Origin: Herbaspirillum chlorophenolicum
GTDB lineage: Bacteria; Pseudomonadota; Gammaproteobacteria; Burkholderiales; Burkholderiaceae_D
Direction of reading: 5' to 3'
NCBI RefSeq assembly: GCF_001189955.1
Contig: NZ_LFLT01000008.1
Span: 62,001-126,000, forward strand
Length of the DNA: 64,000 nt
The translations under genes were made by a program, and so were the position numbers. Below, in pieces: positions 52,364 through 61,987 of this stretch (the stretch's first letter is position 1; the number at the start of each line of letters is the position of its first letter). The notes beneath the pieces are model-generated. The model saw only the letters and a program-made list of their open reading frames with translations. It had not been told where the DNA came from and did no database searches.

Positions 52364-53278
52364 ATGAACATCTTCATCACCGGTGCGACAGGCTATATTG
52401 GCGGATCGGTTGGCCGCCACCTGGCAGCGGCCGGGCACACCATCCGCGGACTGGCGCGCGACGCATCCAGGTCGGCCGCGTTGCGTGCGATCGGCATCGA
52501 ACCGGTGATCGGCACGCTGGACGACAGCGCGCTGCTCAAGTCCGAAGCCGCCCGTGCGGATGCGGTCGTCAATTGCGCCAGCAGCGACCATCGCCCCGCT
52601 ATCGAAGCGCTCATCGAAGGCCTGGGCAGCGAAGGGAAAATCCTGCTCCATACCAGCGGTTCCAGCCAGGTAGGCGACGCCGTGGCCGGCAATGTGCTGG
52701 CCGCGCAGGTATTCGACGAAGATACGCCGCTGGTGGTGGGCGCCGAGAAATGGGCGCGCTACGAACTGGACCAGCGCATCCTGGCCGCACCCGGCATGCG
52801 CGGCATCGTCGTCTGCAACACGCTGATCTATGGTCATGGCACCGGCCTGCAGCCTGATAGCGTGCAGATCCCGGCTTTGGTGGCGCAGGCCCGCGAGAGC
52901 GGCGTGCTGCGGCTGGTCGGGCGAGGCGTCAACCGTTGGGCGACGGTGCATATCGAGGATGTCTGCGCGCTCTACCAGCTGGTCCTGGAGCGGTCGGACA
53001 CGCAAGGTTTCTATTTCGCTGAAAACGGCGAATCGTCGTATGCCGATATGGGCAAGGCCATCGCCCGGCGCATGGGCATCGCCCGCATCGAGCACTTGAG
53101 CGAAGAGGATGCGATCGCCTTGTGGGGCCTCAACAAGGCCCGCTATTCGCTGGGATCGAACAGCCGCGTGCAAGCGCTGCGCGCCCGGCGCGAGCTGGGA
53201 TGGCAACCGCGGCACGCGTCGGCGGTGGACTGGATCGAACATGAGATGAGGCTGCCTTCGTCTACCGGCGCCGGGTAG
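52364..53278 (+). CDS. NAD(P)-dependent epimerase/dehydratase (extended SDR)
   Basis: 304 residues from ATG 52364 (CGGAGA upstream). MNIFITGATGYIGGSVGRHL is the TGxxGxxG Rossmann motif and GLARD the following strand end. Later blocks (VVCNTLIYGHGTG, WATVHIEDVCALYQLVLER, YFAENGES) match atypical extended SDRs of the NmrA/epimerase type. The usual YxxxK is not clear, so it may be a redox sensor or reductase rather than an epimerase. It appears co-transcribed with the ArsR-type gene. Confidence 0.85.
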   Translation: MNIFITGATGYIGGSVGRHLAAAGHTIRGLARDASRSAALRAIGIEPVIGTLDDSALLKSEAARADAVVNCASSDHRPAIEALIEGLGSEGKILLHTSGSSQVGDAVAGNVLAAQVFDEDTPLVVGAEKWARYELDQRILAAPGMRGIVVCNTLIYGHGTGLQPDSVQIPALVAQARESGVLRLVGRGVNRWATVHIEDVCALYQLVLERSDTQGFYFAENGESSYADMGKAIARRMGIARIEHLSEEDAIALWGLNKARYSLGSNSRVQALRARRELGWQPRHASAVDWIEHEMRLPSSTGAG

Positions 53279-53657
53279 GCCTGCATCAGGCGATACGGTT
53301 CCTCTCCCCTTCCTCGCTTTCTTCTTCAATTTGCATGCTGGCAACTCTTGTCGGCATGTCGTCATACCAGTTTCCAATGCCCGGATTCGCAATTTGCTTG
53401 CGTTTTTTGCAGCAGAGAGTCGTGTTTTTCCTGGTTTGTGCAAAATTCGGCCGAAATAAATTAAAGAAATCGGGAATTGCTACGTAACCTGTGATGTAAA
53501 GATTTGATAAGATCGACTGACATCGTGTCAGTCGTCCAAATGGCGACACCCAGCGTCTCGAGATTTTCGCAATCAGGATCAAGAAGCCTCATTGCAAAGC
53601 GAAGCGATATTCCTTTCTCGGGCAAGCCAAAAACAACTCACAGACCCAGGAGCATTC
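53279..53657. other. 379-base intergenic region upstream of fliD
   Basis: AT-rich with no gene seen. It contains the perfect inverted repeat CTGACA-tcg-TGTCAG (53517-53531), with the same half-sites as 7519-7534. I looked for a sigma28 (FliA) promoter and found no convincing match to TAAA-N15-GCCGATAA. Confidence 0.5.
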
Positions 53658-55685
53658 ATGGCCACGTCCACCGGTTCCGTCTCCACAGCCGCAGGACCTC
53701 TCGACGTTGCGACTTTGGTGAAGCAGCTGATGGCGGCTGAATCCAAATCGCGGTTGACCAATCTGACGAACAAGGCGAGCGCTTTCAACACGCTCATCTC
53801 CGCCTATGGCAATTTCAAGGGCGCCCTGACCACCTACCAGAGCGCCATCAAGGGCCTGAACACGGCCAGCTTCAGCTCGCAAAAGCCGACCGTCAGCAAT
53901 GCCGGCACCGGCAGCAACCTGACCACCGATCCCTTCACCGCCGACGTCAATACCGACGAAACGACCAAGAAGATGGCGCAGAAGCTGAAATCGGGCGGTT
54001 TCCCCACCGGGAAGATCTTCAGCGCGGGCGACTCGATCGCGATCAAGGTCGGCACCGAGCAACCGACTTTCGTCACGCTCAAGGCCAATGCGACCCTGGC
54101 CGGCGTGCGCGATGCCATCAACGCCTCGAAGGCGGGCGTGACGGCTTCGATCGTCACCGACGGCAGCGGCGACCACCTGGTGCTGGAGTCCAATGCCGGC
54201 GGCACCGCCAACACCATCAAGATCACCGCCAACGGCAGCCTGGCCGACCTGAACTACAACCCGTCGTCGAACCAGCCGAGCGCGGTCACGCAAATCCAGG
54301 CGCCGCGCGATGCGACCAAGGCCGCGTCCGGCAAATATACGGTCAGCGTGTCGCAGTTGGCGCAGGCGCAGAAGGTCAGTTCAACTGGCATCGCGCCGGG
54401 GACGACCTTCGAGAGCGGCGTGCTGGCGATCAAGACCGGCAACGGTTCGACCGCCATCATCAAGCCGCGCACCAACACCCTGGCCGGCGTGCGCGACGCC
54501 ATCAACGCCAGCGATGCCGGCGTCAGCGCCGCCATTGTCAGCGACGGCAAGAACGACCACCTGGTCATCACTGCCAAGGACAGCGGCTCCGCCAACAACT
54601 TGCGCATCACCGGCACCGGGAATTTCGCGGCGTTTTCCTTCGACCCCAGCGGCAAGCTGACCTCGCCGGGCGTGCCGGCCAGCCAGGCCTTCAACGCCGG
54701 CAACCTGACCCTGCAGGTGGGCGGCAAGTCGATCGGCATCACCCCGACCGACCTCGATGGCAGCGGCTCTGTCGGCCTGAACGATGTCGCCGCCTCGATC
54801 AACGCCGCCAATGCCGGCGTCACGGCAAGCATCAGCAACGACGGCACGCAAGACCATCTGGTGCTCACGCCCACGGGCACCGACCCGGTGGCGCTCACCG
54901 GATCGCTGGATTATGCGTTGCTGACCGGCAGCTCGATGGGCCAGTTGGCCAAGGCCCAGGACGCCACGCTGTCCATCGACGGCGTTACCGTCACCAGCAC
55001 CAGCAACAAGGTGACCGACGCCATCTCGGGCGTGACGTTGAACCTGTCCAAGGTGACCACCGCAGCCGACAATTTCACGCTGTCGATCACCAACGACACC
55101 AGCGGCGTGAGCAGCGCGGCCAACACCTTCGTGTCGGCATACAACGCCCTGGTCAAGGCAGTCAATTCGCTGACCAAGCAGACGCCGTCGACCACCAAGG
55201 GAGAGGTCAATAATTCGGCGCCGCTGGGCGCCGAATCTTCGGTCAAGAACGTCATGACGCAATTGCGCGGCGTGCTGATGACGTCCATGAGCGATGTCGC
55301 AGGTTCGATCTCGTTGTCCCAGGTGGGTATCTCCTTCCAGAAGGACGGCACCCTGGCGCTCGACGCCGGCAAGCTGTCCAAGGTCACTACCCAGAACTTC
55401 GAGGGCGTGAGCAAACTTTTCACCTCAACCGATGGCGTCGTTCCCAAGCTGCAGAAGCTGATGGAAAGCCTCCTCGGTGACAACGGCATTGTCGCGTCCA
55501 AGTCCAAAGGCTTGCAGGACAGCCTGAAGGTCAATACCGACCAGCAGGCAGCGGTCAATGCGCGGCTGCTGACGCTGAAGGACACATACACCAACCAGTT
55601 CAACCGCCTCAACCTCACACTGTCGAACATGCAGTCGCGGCAGACCTACCTTACGCAGCAGTTGGCGAAACTGAACGCCAAGTAA
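53658..55685 (+). CDS. fliD: Flagellar hook-associated protein 2 (filament cap) FliD, enlarged
   Basis: 675 residues from ATG 53658 (AGGAG upstream), against about 450-480 in many relatives. The N-terminus (TAAGPLDVATLVKQLMAAESKSRLTNLTNKASAFNTLISAYGNFKGALTTYQSAI) is the FliD_N domain and the C-terminus (coiled, LNLTLSNMQSRQTYLTQQLAKLNAK) is FliD_C. Between them are three FlgIN-type repeats, about residues 140-185, 270-315 and 370-410 (TLAGVRDAINASKAGVTASI, TLAGVRDAINASDAGVSAAI, GLNDVAASINAANAGVTASI). It caps the growing filament and folds flagellin. No other flagellar gene is in the window, so it is an orphan copy. Confidence 0.92.
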   Translation: MATSTGSVSTAAGPLDVATLVKQLMAAESKSRLTNLTNKASAFNTLISAYGNFKGALTTYQSAIKGLNTASFSSQKPTVSNAGTGSNLTTDPFTADVNTDETTKKMAQKLKSGGFPTGKIFSAGDSIAIKVGTEQPTFVTLKANATLAGVRDAINASKAGVTASIVTDGSGDHLVLESNAGGTANTIKITANGSLADLNYNPSSNQPSAVTQIQAPRDATKAASGKYTVSVSQLAQAQKVSSTGIAPGTTFESGVLAIKTGNGSTAIIKPRTNTLAGVRDAINASDAGVSAAIVSDGKNDHLVITAKDSGSANNLRITGTGNFAAFSFDPSGKLTSPGVPASQAFNAGNLTLQVGGKSIGITPTDLDGSGSVGLNDVAASINAANAGVTASISNDGTQDHLVLTPTGTDPVALTGSLDYALLTGSSMGQLAKAQDATLSIDGVTVTSTSNKVTDAISGVTLNLSKVTTAADNFTLSITNDTSGVSSAANTFVSAYNALVKAVNSLTKQTPSTTKGEVNNSAPLGAESSVKNVMTQLRGVLMTSMSDVAGSISLSQVGISFQKDGTLALDAGKLSKVTTQNFEGVSKLFTSTDGVVPKLQKLMESLLGDNGIVASKSKGLQDSLKVNTDQQAAVNARLLTLKDTYTNQFNRLNLTLSNMQSRQTYLTQQLAKLNAK

Positions 55686-55699
55686 AAAACGGCGGCAAT

Positions 55700-55741
55700 A
55701 AAAAAGGGACTCCGGCCAGCTTGGCCGGAGTCCCTTTTTTT
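55700..55741. terminator. Strong bidirectional terminator between fliD and the amino-sugar operon
   Basis: GGGACTCCGGCC (55706-55717), loop agctt, GGCCGGAGTCCC (55723-55734), with an A-run before and seven T after. It serves both convergent transcripts. Confidence 0.95.
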
Positions 55742-55756
55742 ATCGCTTGCCGTGGC

Positions 55757-56785
55757 TCAATTAGTCTTGGTCACCTTGTTGAGATGGCGCGGCTTATCCG
55801 CATCCATTCCCCGCGCCGCCGACAATTGCGCGGCCATCACATAGAACGCCTGGATGGCGACAATCGGATCGAGGTCGGGCGTGGTCGCCACCGGCAGCGT
55901 CAGGTCGCGCTGCGGGATATCGGCCGGGGCGGCCAGCAGTACCTTGGCGCCGCGATGGCGCATCTCGTCGGCCAACTGCACCATGCCGGCCTGGGTCGGT
56001 CCGCGGGTGGCGAACATGAGCAGCGGATATCCCTCATCGATCAGCGCCATCGGTCCGTGCTTGATCTCGGCGCCGCTGAAGGCTTCCGCCTGGATGGCGC
56101 AGGTTTCCTTGCATTTCAAGGCGGCTTCCAGCGCCAGCGGAAATCCGATGCCACGGCCCACCACCATGATGCGGTCGGTGGCGGCCAGCGCCCCGACGGC
56201 GGCTGACCAGTCGCTGTCCGCGGCCAGGCGCAGCGCGTCGGGCAGGCTGTCGATTCCGTGCAGAAACGCCGCATCGTCCTGCCAGTGGCCCGTCAGCAGT
56301 GCGCCGGCCACCAGGCTGGCGATGAAGCTCTTGGTGGCGGCCACGCTGGTTTCCACGCCGGCATGCAAGGGAATGCTCCATTCGGCTGCCGCCGCCAGCG
56401 GCGAGGTTGCATCGTTGACCAGCGCCAGCGTGGTGGCCCCGCCGGCGCGGAAATAGCGGATCGGTTCGACCACGTCGGGGCTTTGGCCGGACTGCGAGAT
56501 GGCGATGGCCAGCGCGTTCTTCGTCATCAGCGGCGCGCGGTTCAAGGTCACCAGCGACATCGGCAGCGAGGCGACGATATGGCCCAGCCGCGCCATGGTG
56601 AGATAGGCGCAATAGCCGGCGGCATGATCGGAACTGCCGCGCGCCACGGTGACGATGCCCGAGGGCGGCGTTGCGCGCAGCTGCTTGCCGAGTTCGGCGT
56701 AGCGTTCGCGTTCGCGCGTGACTTGCACGGCGACATAGTCGGCGGCCGAACGGGCCTCTTTGAGCATTTGTGACTCATCAGGCAT
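55757..56785 (-). CDS. SIS-domain glucosamine-6-phosphate deaminase, NagB-II type
   Basis: 342 residues. Two SIS domains are present: VTVARGSSDHAAGYCAYLTMARLG and AIAISQSGQSPDVVEPIRYFRAGGATTLALVND in the first, RIMVVGRGIGFPLALEAALKCKETCAIQAEAFSGAEIKHGPMALID in the second. The protein resembles the isomerase half of GlmS but lacks the N-terminal glutaminase, which with this operon points to the deaminating NagB-II. It would convert glucosamine-6-phosphate to fructose-6-phosphate and ammonia. Its first eight bases overlap the end of nagA. It is the last gene of the operon. Confidence 0.88.
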   Translation of the reverse strand: MPDESQMLKEARSAADYVAVQVTRERERYAELGKQLRATPPSGIVTVARGSSDHAAGYCAYLTMARLGHIVASLPMSLVTLNRAPLMTKNALAIAISQSGQSPDVVEPIRYFRAGGATTLALVNDATSPLAAAAEWSIPLHAGVETSVAATKSFIASLVAGALLTGHWQDDAAFLHGIDSLPDALRLAADSDWSAAVGALAATDRIMVVGRGIGFPLALEAALKCKETCAIQAEAFSGAEIKHGPMALIDEGYPLLMFATRGPTQAGMVQLADEMRHRGAKVLLAAPADIPQRDLTLPVATTPDLDPIVAIQAFYVMAAQLSAARGMDADKPRHLNKVTKTN

Positions 56786-57905
56786 GAGCGAGGTCAATCT
56801 CTTCTCCTTCCACATAAACGGCCTTCAAGGCGAACTGGCGATCCAGCACCACGACATCGGCATGGCAGCCTGCGCTGAGCCGGCCGCGGTCATCCAGGCC
56901 GAGGTAATCGGCCGGATAGGTCGAGGTGCGCAGCGATGCTTCCGACACGTCCAGCCCCAGCGAGACCAGGTTGCGCAGCGCCTGGTCCATGGTCAGGATG
57001 CTGCCCGCCAGGGTGCCGTCGGCCAGCCGCACGCCGCCGGCGCATTTGTGCACCACCTGGCGGCCCAGCGTGTAGTCGCCGTCGGGCATGCCGGCGGCGG
57101 CGGTGGAGTCGGTCACGCAATACAGGCGCGGGATGGCGCGCAGCGCGGCGCGGATGGCGCCGGGGTGCACGTGCAGCAGGTCGGGAATCAGCTCGGCATA
57201 TTTTGCGTGCGCCAGCGCCGCGCCGGCCATGCCGGGCTCGCGGTGGTGGAAGCCGCTCATGGCGTTGAACAGGTGGGTGAAGCCGGAGGCGCCATGTGCC
57301 AGCGCGGCGACACCGTCGTCGTAGCTGCCCAGCGTGTGGCCGATCTGTACCTTCAGGCCGCGGTTGGCCAGCTTGCAGACCAGCTTCAGGTGGCCGTCGA
57401 CTTCGGGGGCGATGGTGATCAGCTTGAGCGGCGCCAGGCTGTTGAGGTAATCGACCTGCTCCAGCGACGCTTCGATGGCGAAGTCGGGCTGCGCACCCAG
57501 TTTTCCGGGGTTGATGTAGGGACCTTCCAGGTGCACGCCGAGGATGCGCGCACGGCCGCGGGCTCGTTCTGCGCAGGCCGCGCCGACTGCCTTGAGCGCG
57601 CTTTCCAGTTCGTTCAGCGGCGCCGTCATGGTGGTGGCCAGCAGGCTGGTGGTGCCGTGCCGCGCATGCAGGCGGGTGATGGCGGCTACCGCATCGCCGC
57701 CTTCCATCACATCGCGCCCGCCGCCGCCATGCACGTGCAGGTCGATGAAGCCCGGCAGGATGTAATCGCCTTCATCGATCAGGCGCGGTTCACGCCGCAG
57801 CGGCCGGCCTTCGATCGAGCGGATGCGCTCGTCGAAGACGATCTCGCCGCTGACCCAGCCCTGGGGTGTCAGCACATTGCCATGGATATTCTTGATGGTG
57901 TTCAT
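56778..57905 (-). CDS. nagA: N-acetylglucosamine-6-phosphate deacetylase
   Basis: 375 residues. Metal and catalytic motifs of NagA are all seen: the metal-site segment GFIDLHVHGGGGRDVMEG, metal Glu in VHLEGPYINPGKLGA, His in VQIGHTLGSY, THLFNAMSGFHHREPG, and catalytic Asp in YCVTDSTAAAGMPDGDY. It removes acetate from GlcNAc-6-phosphate. The RBS AGGGAG lies in the four-base gap region after the kinase gene. Its stop overlaps the start of the NagB-II-type gene. Confidence 0.95.
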   Translation of the reverse strand: MNTIKNIHGNVLTPQGWVSGEIVFDERIRSIEGRPLRREPRLIDEGDYILPGFIDLHVHGGGGRDVMEGGDAVAAITRLHARHGTTSLLATTMTAPLNELESALKAVGAACAERARGRARILGVHLEGPYINPGKLGAQPDFAIEASLEQVDYLNSLAPLKLITIAPEVDGHLKLVCKLANRGLKVQIGHTLGSYDDGVAALAHGASGFTHLFNAMSGFHHREPGMAGAALAHAKYAELIPDLLHVHPGAIRAALRAIPRLYCVTDSTAAAGMPDGDYTLGRQVVHKCAGGVRLADGTLAGSILTMDQALRNLVSLGLDVSEASLRTSTYPADYLGLDDRGRLSAGCHADVVVLDRQFALKAVYVEGEEIDLAHA

Positions 57906-57909
57906 GGTG

Positions 57910-58857
57910 TCACTCCCTGGAGGATTGCAAGGCTTGCAGGACCAGAAGCAAAGCGCCGTCTGCGGCATCGGCTGAAGCGGCGACGACGCGCTGCCGCAGC
58001 CCGGAAGAGAGATAGCCGTCCAGTGCACCGGCCAGTCCGCCGCATAGCGCCAGCGGCAGGCGCTGCTGCGGGTCGAGCGCGCCGGCCATCAGCTCGATTT
58101 CATCGGCCGCCGCTTGCATGATGGCACGGGCAGCACCGTCGTTGTCCGCATGCGCCACCACCAGCCGCGCCAGGCGGGCGAAGGCGGCCTGGTCGGCTTG
58201 CGACAGCCAGGCCAGCACGGTCTCGCGTTCGCTGCGTCCACTGGCGGTGGGCAATTCGCTTGCGCAGAACGCCAGCACCGCCTCGGCCAGCGGGCCGCGC
58301 ACGGCACGGCCATCGATCGCGTGCTGCGTGTGGTGGATGGCGCGCATGCCCATCCAGGCGCCGCTGGCGTCGTCGCCGGAAGGGAAGCCCCAGCCGTCGA
58401 CCATGCGCTGGCGGCCATCGATGTCAGCGGCGATGCCGATGGTGCCGGTGCCCACGGCGATCACCGCACCGGGCTTGCCCTGATGCGCGCCGAGCAGGGT
58501 GGTGATGCCGTCGGTGACGGCTTGCAGCATGCCGAAGGCCGGCGCCGTGGCGTGGAAATCGGCTGCCCATTGCGCCACGTTATAGCCGGCGATGCCGACG
58601 CCCACCGCCAGTTGCGATAGCGGCGGTATCGCATGGCCGGCATGGCCGAATGCCTGTTCGATGGCCGGCACGATGATGCGCCATGCCGCCTCGGCGCCAT
58701 TGCGCAAGGCCGAGCCGGAGCCGGCCGCTTCGGCCAGCACGCGGCCATCGGCCGTGGCGATGCGCACCAGGGTCTTGGTGCCGCCGCCATCCACGCCGAC
58801 CAGATAGGCAATGGCGGCGCTGGCGGAAGTGGCGGCGTGGGAGGAGGAGGTATTCAT
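57910..58857 (-). CDS. BadF/BcrA-family sugar kinase, probable N-acetylglucosamine kinase
   Basis: 315 residues from ATG 58857. The actin-like ATPase fold shows phosphate-1 motif YLVGVDGGGTKTLVRI, GVGIAGYN, AVTDGITTLLGAHQGKPGAVIAVGTGTIGIA (phosphate-2) and LPLALCGGLAGAL (adenosine motif). GFPSGDDASGAWMG is typical of GlcNAc/glucosamine kinases of this family. It would phosphorylate the unphosphorylated sugar delivered by the ABC transporter, supplying NagA. It sits between the ATPase gene and nagA. Confidence 0.87.
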   Translation of the reverse strand: MNTSSSHAATSASAAIAYLVGVDGGGTKTLVRIATADGRVLAEAAGSGSALRNGAEAAWRIIVPAIEQAFGHAGHAIPPLSQLAVGVGIAGYNVAQWAADFHATAPAFGMLQAVTDGITTLLGAHQGKPGAVIAVGTGTIGIAADIDGRQRMVDGWGFPSGDDASGAWMGMRAIHHTQHAIDGRAVRGPLAEAVLAFCASELPTASGRSERETVLAWLSQADQAAFARLARLVVAHADNDGAARAIMQAAADEIELMAGALDPQQRLPLALCGGLAGALDGYLSSGLRQRVVAASADAADGALLLVLQALQSSRE

Positions 58858-58873
58858 GGCGGCAGCAAGCACC

Positions 58874-59998
<1,125 letters not shown>

Positions 59999-60016
59999 GT
60001 TCAATCCAGTGTGGGT

Positions 60017-60925
60017 TTATTTGACGGCGCCGGCGGTCAGGCCGCGGATCAGCTGGCGCGAGAACGCGACGTACAGCAGCAGGATCGGTATTACTGCCAT
60101 CGACAGCGCCGCCAGCACCGAATTCCAGTCGGTGGCGTACTGGCCGATGAATTGCTGCACGCCCAGCGTGACGGTGCGGGTCTCGTCGCCGGGCGCCAGG
60201 ATCAGCGGGAACCACAGGTCGTTCCAGGCTGGGATCATGGTGAACACCGCCACCGTCGCGATGGCCGGGCGGAGCAGCGGCAGGATTACCTGGAAGAAGA
60301 TGGCGATCTCGCCCACGCCGTCGCAGCGCGCGGCATCCTTCAGTTCGGACGGGATCTGGCGGATGAACTCGGACAGGATCATCACCGCCAGCGGCAGGCC
60401 TTGCGCGGTATAGACCAGGATCAGCGCGGTGCGCGTATTGATGAGGTCCAGCGCCACCACCAGTTGCAGGATAGAGACCGTGCCCAGGCGGATCGGGATC
60501 ATGATGCCGATGGCCAGGAAGAAGTTGAGGAAGTGGTTGCCGGGGAATTTATATTCCGACAGCGCCCAGCCGGCCATGGCGCCGAACAGCACGATCAGCA
60601 CCAGCGAGCCCAGGGTGACCGTCAGGCTGTTGCCGAAGTAAAGCAGGAAGTGGGTGCCGGAGAGCACCTTCTGGAAACCGACCAGGGTCAGCGTGTCGGC
60701 AGTGGGCAGCGCCATCGGGCCGTCGAAGATGGCGCTGCGGGTCTTGACCGAATTGATCAGGATCAGCGCGATCGGGAACAGCGCGATCACCGCGTAGATG
60801 CACAGCACCAGGTGCACCCACAGGTGGCCGATGGGGCCGAAGCTGCGCTGCATCAGTGTCGGTCCGGCCGGCGAGGCGGGCAAGACGGAGCCGGCGTAGG
60901 AAGCGGAAGAAGGGGAAGAGGGCAT
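60017..60925 (-). CDS. Sugar ABC transporter permease, MalG/AraQ type
   Basis: 302 residues, with six membrane helices after a Ser/Pro-rich cytoplasmic N-terminus. The EAA loop (EFIRQIPSELKDAARCDGVGEIAIFFQVILPLLRPAI) identifies an ABC permease of the MalG branch. The start at 60925 has GAGGATA upstream; a longer start at 60952 would overlap the preceding gene. It pairs with the MalF-type permease. Confidence 0.93.
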   Translation of the reverse strand: MPSSPSSASYAGSVLPASPAGPTLMQRSFGPIGHLWVHLVLCIYAVIALFPIALILINSVKTRSAIFDGPMALPTADTLTLVGFQKVLSGTHFLLYFGNSLTVTLGSLVLIVLFGAMAGWALSEYKFPGNHFLNFFLAIGIMIPIRLGTVSILQLVVALDLINTRTALILVYTAQGLPLAVMILSEFIRQIPSELKDAARCDGVGEIAIFFQVILPLLRPAIATVAVFTMIPAWNDLWFPLILAPGDETRTVTLGVQQFIGQYATDWNSVLAALSMAVIPILLLYVAFSRQLIRGLTAGAVK

Positions 60926-60941
60926 CGGGGTATCCTCGCGC

Positions 60942-61856
60942 TCACAGCGCATAGCGGGTCAGCCTGCGCTGTACCAGATAGAAGTACGTACCCACGCCGG
61001 CCAGGATGATCAGGAACATCAGCGTGGCCACTGCGGCGCCCATGGTCGGGCTGCCGATCTGCGCCTGGTAGCCGAAGAAGGTGCGGTAGAAATAGGTGCC
61101 CAGCAGGTCGGCCGAATAATTGGGCCCGGCCAGCGCGCCCTTGACCGAATAGATCAGGTCGAAGGCGTTGAAGTTGGCGACGAAGGTAAGGATGGTCACC
61201 AGCCCCAGCGTCGGATAGATCAGCGGCAGCTTGATCTGCCAGAAGATGCGCATGGAGGAGGCTCCCTCGGCATGTGCGGCTTCCAGCACTTCTTCAGGCA
61301 CTGCCAGCAAGGCCGCGTAGATCAGCATCATGGGGATGCCGATGTATTGCCACACCGAGATCAGCGACAGCGTCACCAGTGCGGTCGATTCCTGGCCCAG
61401 CCAGGGGCCGAACCAGTCGGCCAGGCCAACCAGTCCCATCAGTTTTTCTCCCACGCCCCACAGCGGCGAGAGGATCAGTTGCCAGATGAAGCCGATGATC
61501 ACCACCGACAGCAGCGTGGGCAGGAAGATCAGCGTGCGATAGGTGCGTGCGCCGCGCAGGCCCTTCAAGCTGAACAGTGTTGCCAGCAGCAGGCCGATCG
61601 GGTTTTGCAGCGCCATGTGCATGCCGAAGAACTTGATGTTGTTCCACATCGCATTCCAAAAGGCAGCCGACCAGTCGGGGTCGAACAGGATGGTGCGGTA
61701 GTTGTCGAGGCCGACGAAGCTGGTCACGCCCGCATCGTTGCTGGTGTAGAAGCCCAGGCGCAGCGTATCGGCCAGGGGCAGGGCGCTGAACATGGAATAA
61801 ATGAGGACGGCAGGCGCGAGAAATACCACGAGCTGCCAGGCGCGGACTTTTTTCAC
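60942..61856 (-). CDS. Sugar ABC transporter permease, MalF/UgpA type
   Basis: 304 residues and six helices. MKKVRAWQLVVFLAPAVLIYSMFSALPLADTLRLGFY and the EAA loop (VPEEVLEAAHAEGASSMRIFWQIKLPLIYPTLGLVTIL) fit the MalF branch without the extra MalF periplasmic domain. The gene lies 131 bases after the binding-protein gene, with a stem-loop in the gap, and 16 bases before the second permease. Confidence 0.93.
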   Translation of the reverse strand: MKKVRAWQLVVFLAPAVLIYSMFSALPLADTLRLGFYTSNDAGVTSFVGLDNYRTILFDPDWSAAFWNAMWNNIKFFGMHMALQNPIGLLLATLFSLKGLRGARTYRTLIFLPTLLSVVIIGFIWQLILSPLWGVGEKLMGLVGLADWFGPWLGQESTALVTLSLISVWQYIGIPMMLIYAALLAVPEEVLEAAHAEGASSMRIFWQIKLPLIYPTLGLVTILTFVANFNAFDLIYSVKGALAGPNYSADLLGTYFYRTFFGYQAQIGSPTMGAAVATLMFLIILAGVGTYFYLVQRRLTRYAL

Positions 61857-61943
61857 TGCGTCTCCTGAGAGGGATATCGAGGGATGGAACCGGACTGGCG
61901 TCTTGGTGCGCCAATATCCGGCCTCCCTTTTGTTTTTGTATCA

Positions 61944-61974
61944 GGCCATACCGCTTCCAGAAGTGGCATGGGCC
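61944..61974 (-). other. Intercistronic stem-loop after the binding-protein gene
   Basis: On the transcript, an imperfect hairpin of 14-15 bases per arm with a 2-base loop spans 61944-61974 (GGCC ends, with one bulge, one mismatch and one G:U). No U-run follows. Position and form resemble mRNA-stabilising hairpins that raise binding-protein over permease expression in operons such as mal. Confidence 0.5.
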
Positions 61975-61987
61975 TCATGACATCCGC

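Noticed and set aside
53500-53657. A FliA (sigma28) promoter for fliD
   Set aside because: TAAAGATT near 53496 lacks a matching GCCGATAA-type -10 at the right spacing.
55757-56785. GlmS (glutamine:fructose-6-phosphate aminotransferase)
   Set aside because: The N-terminal glutaminase domain with its catalytic Cys is missing, and the operon is catabolic, so a deaminase is more likely.
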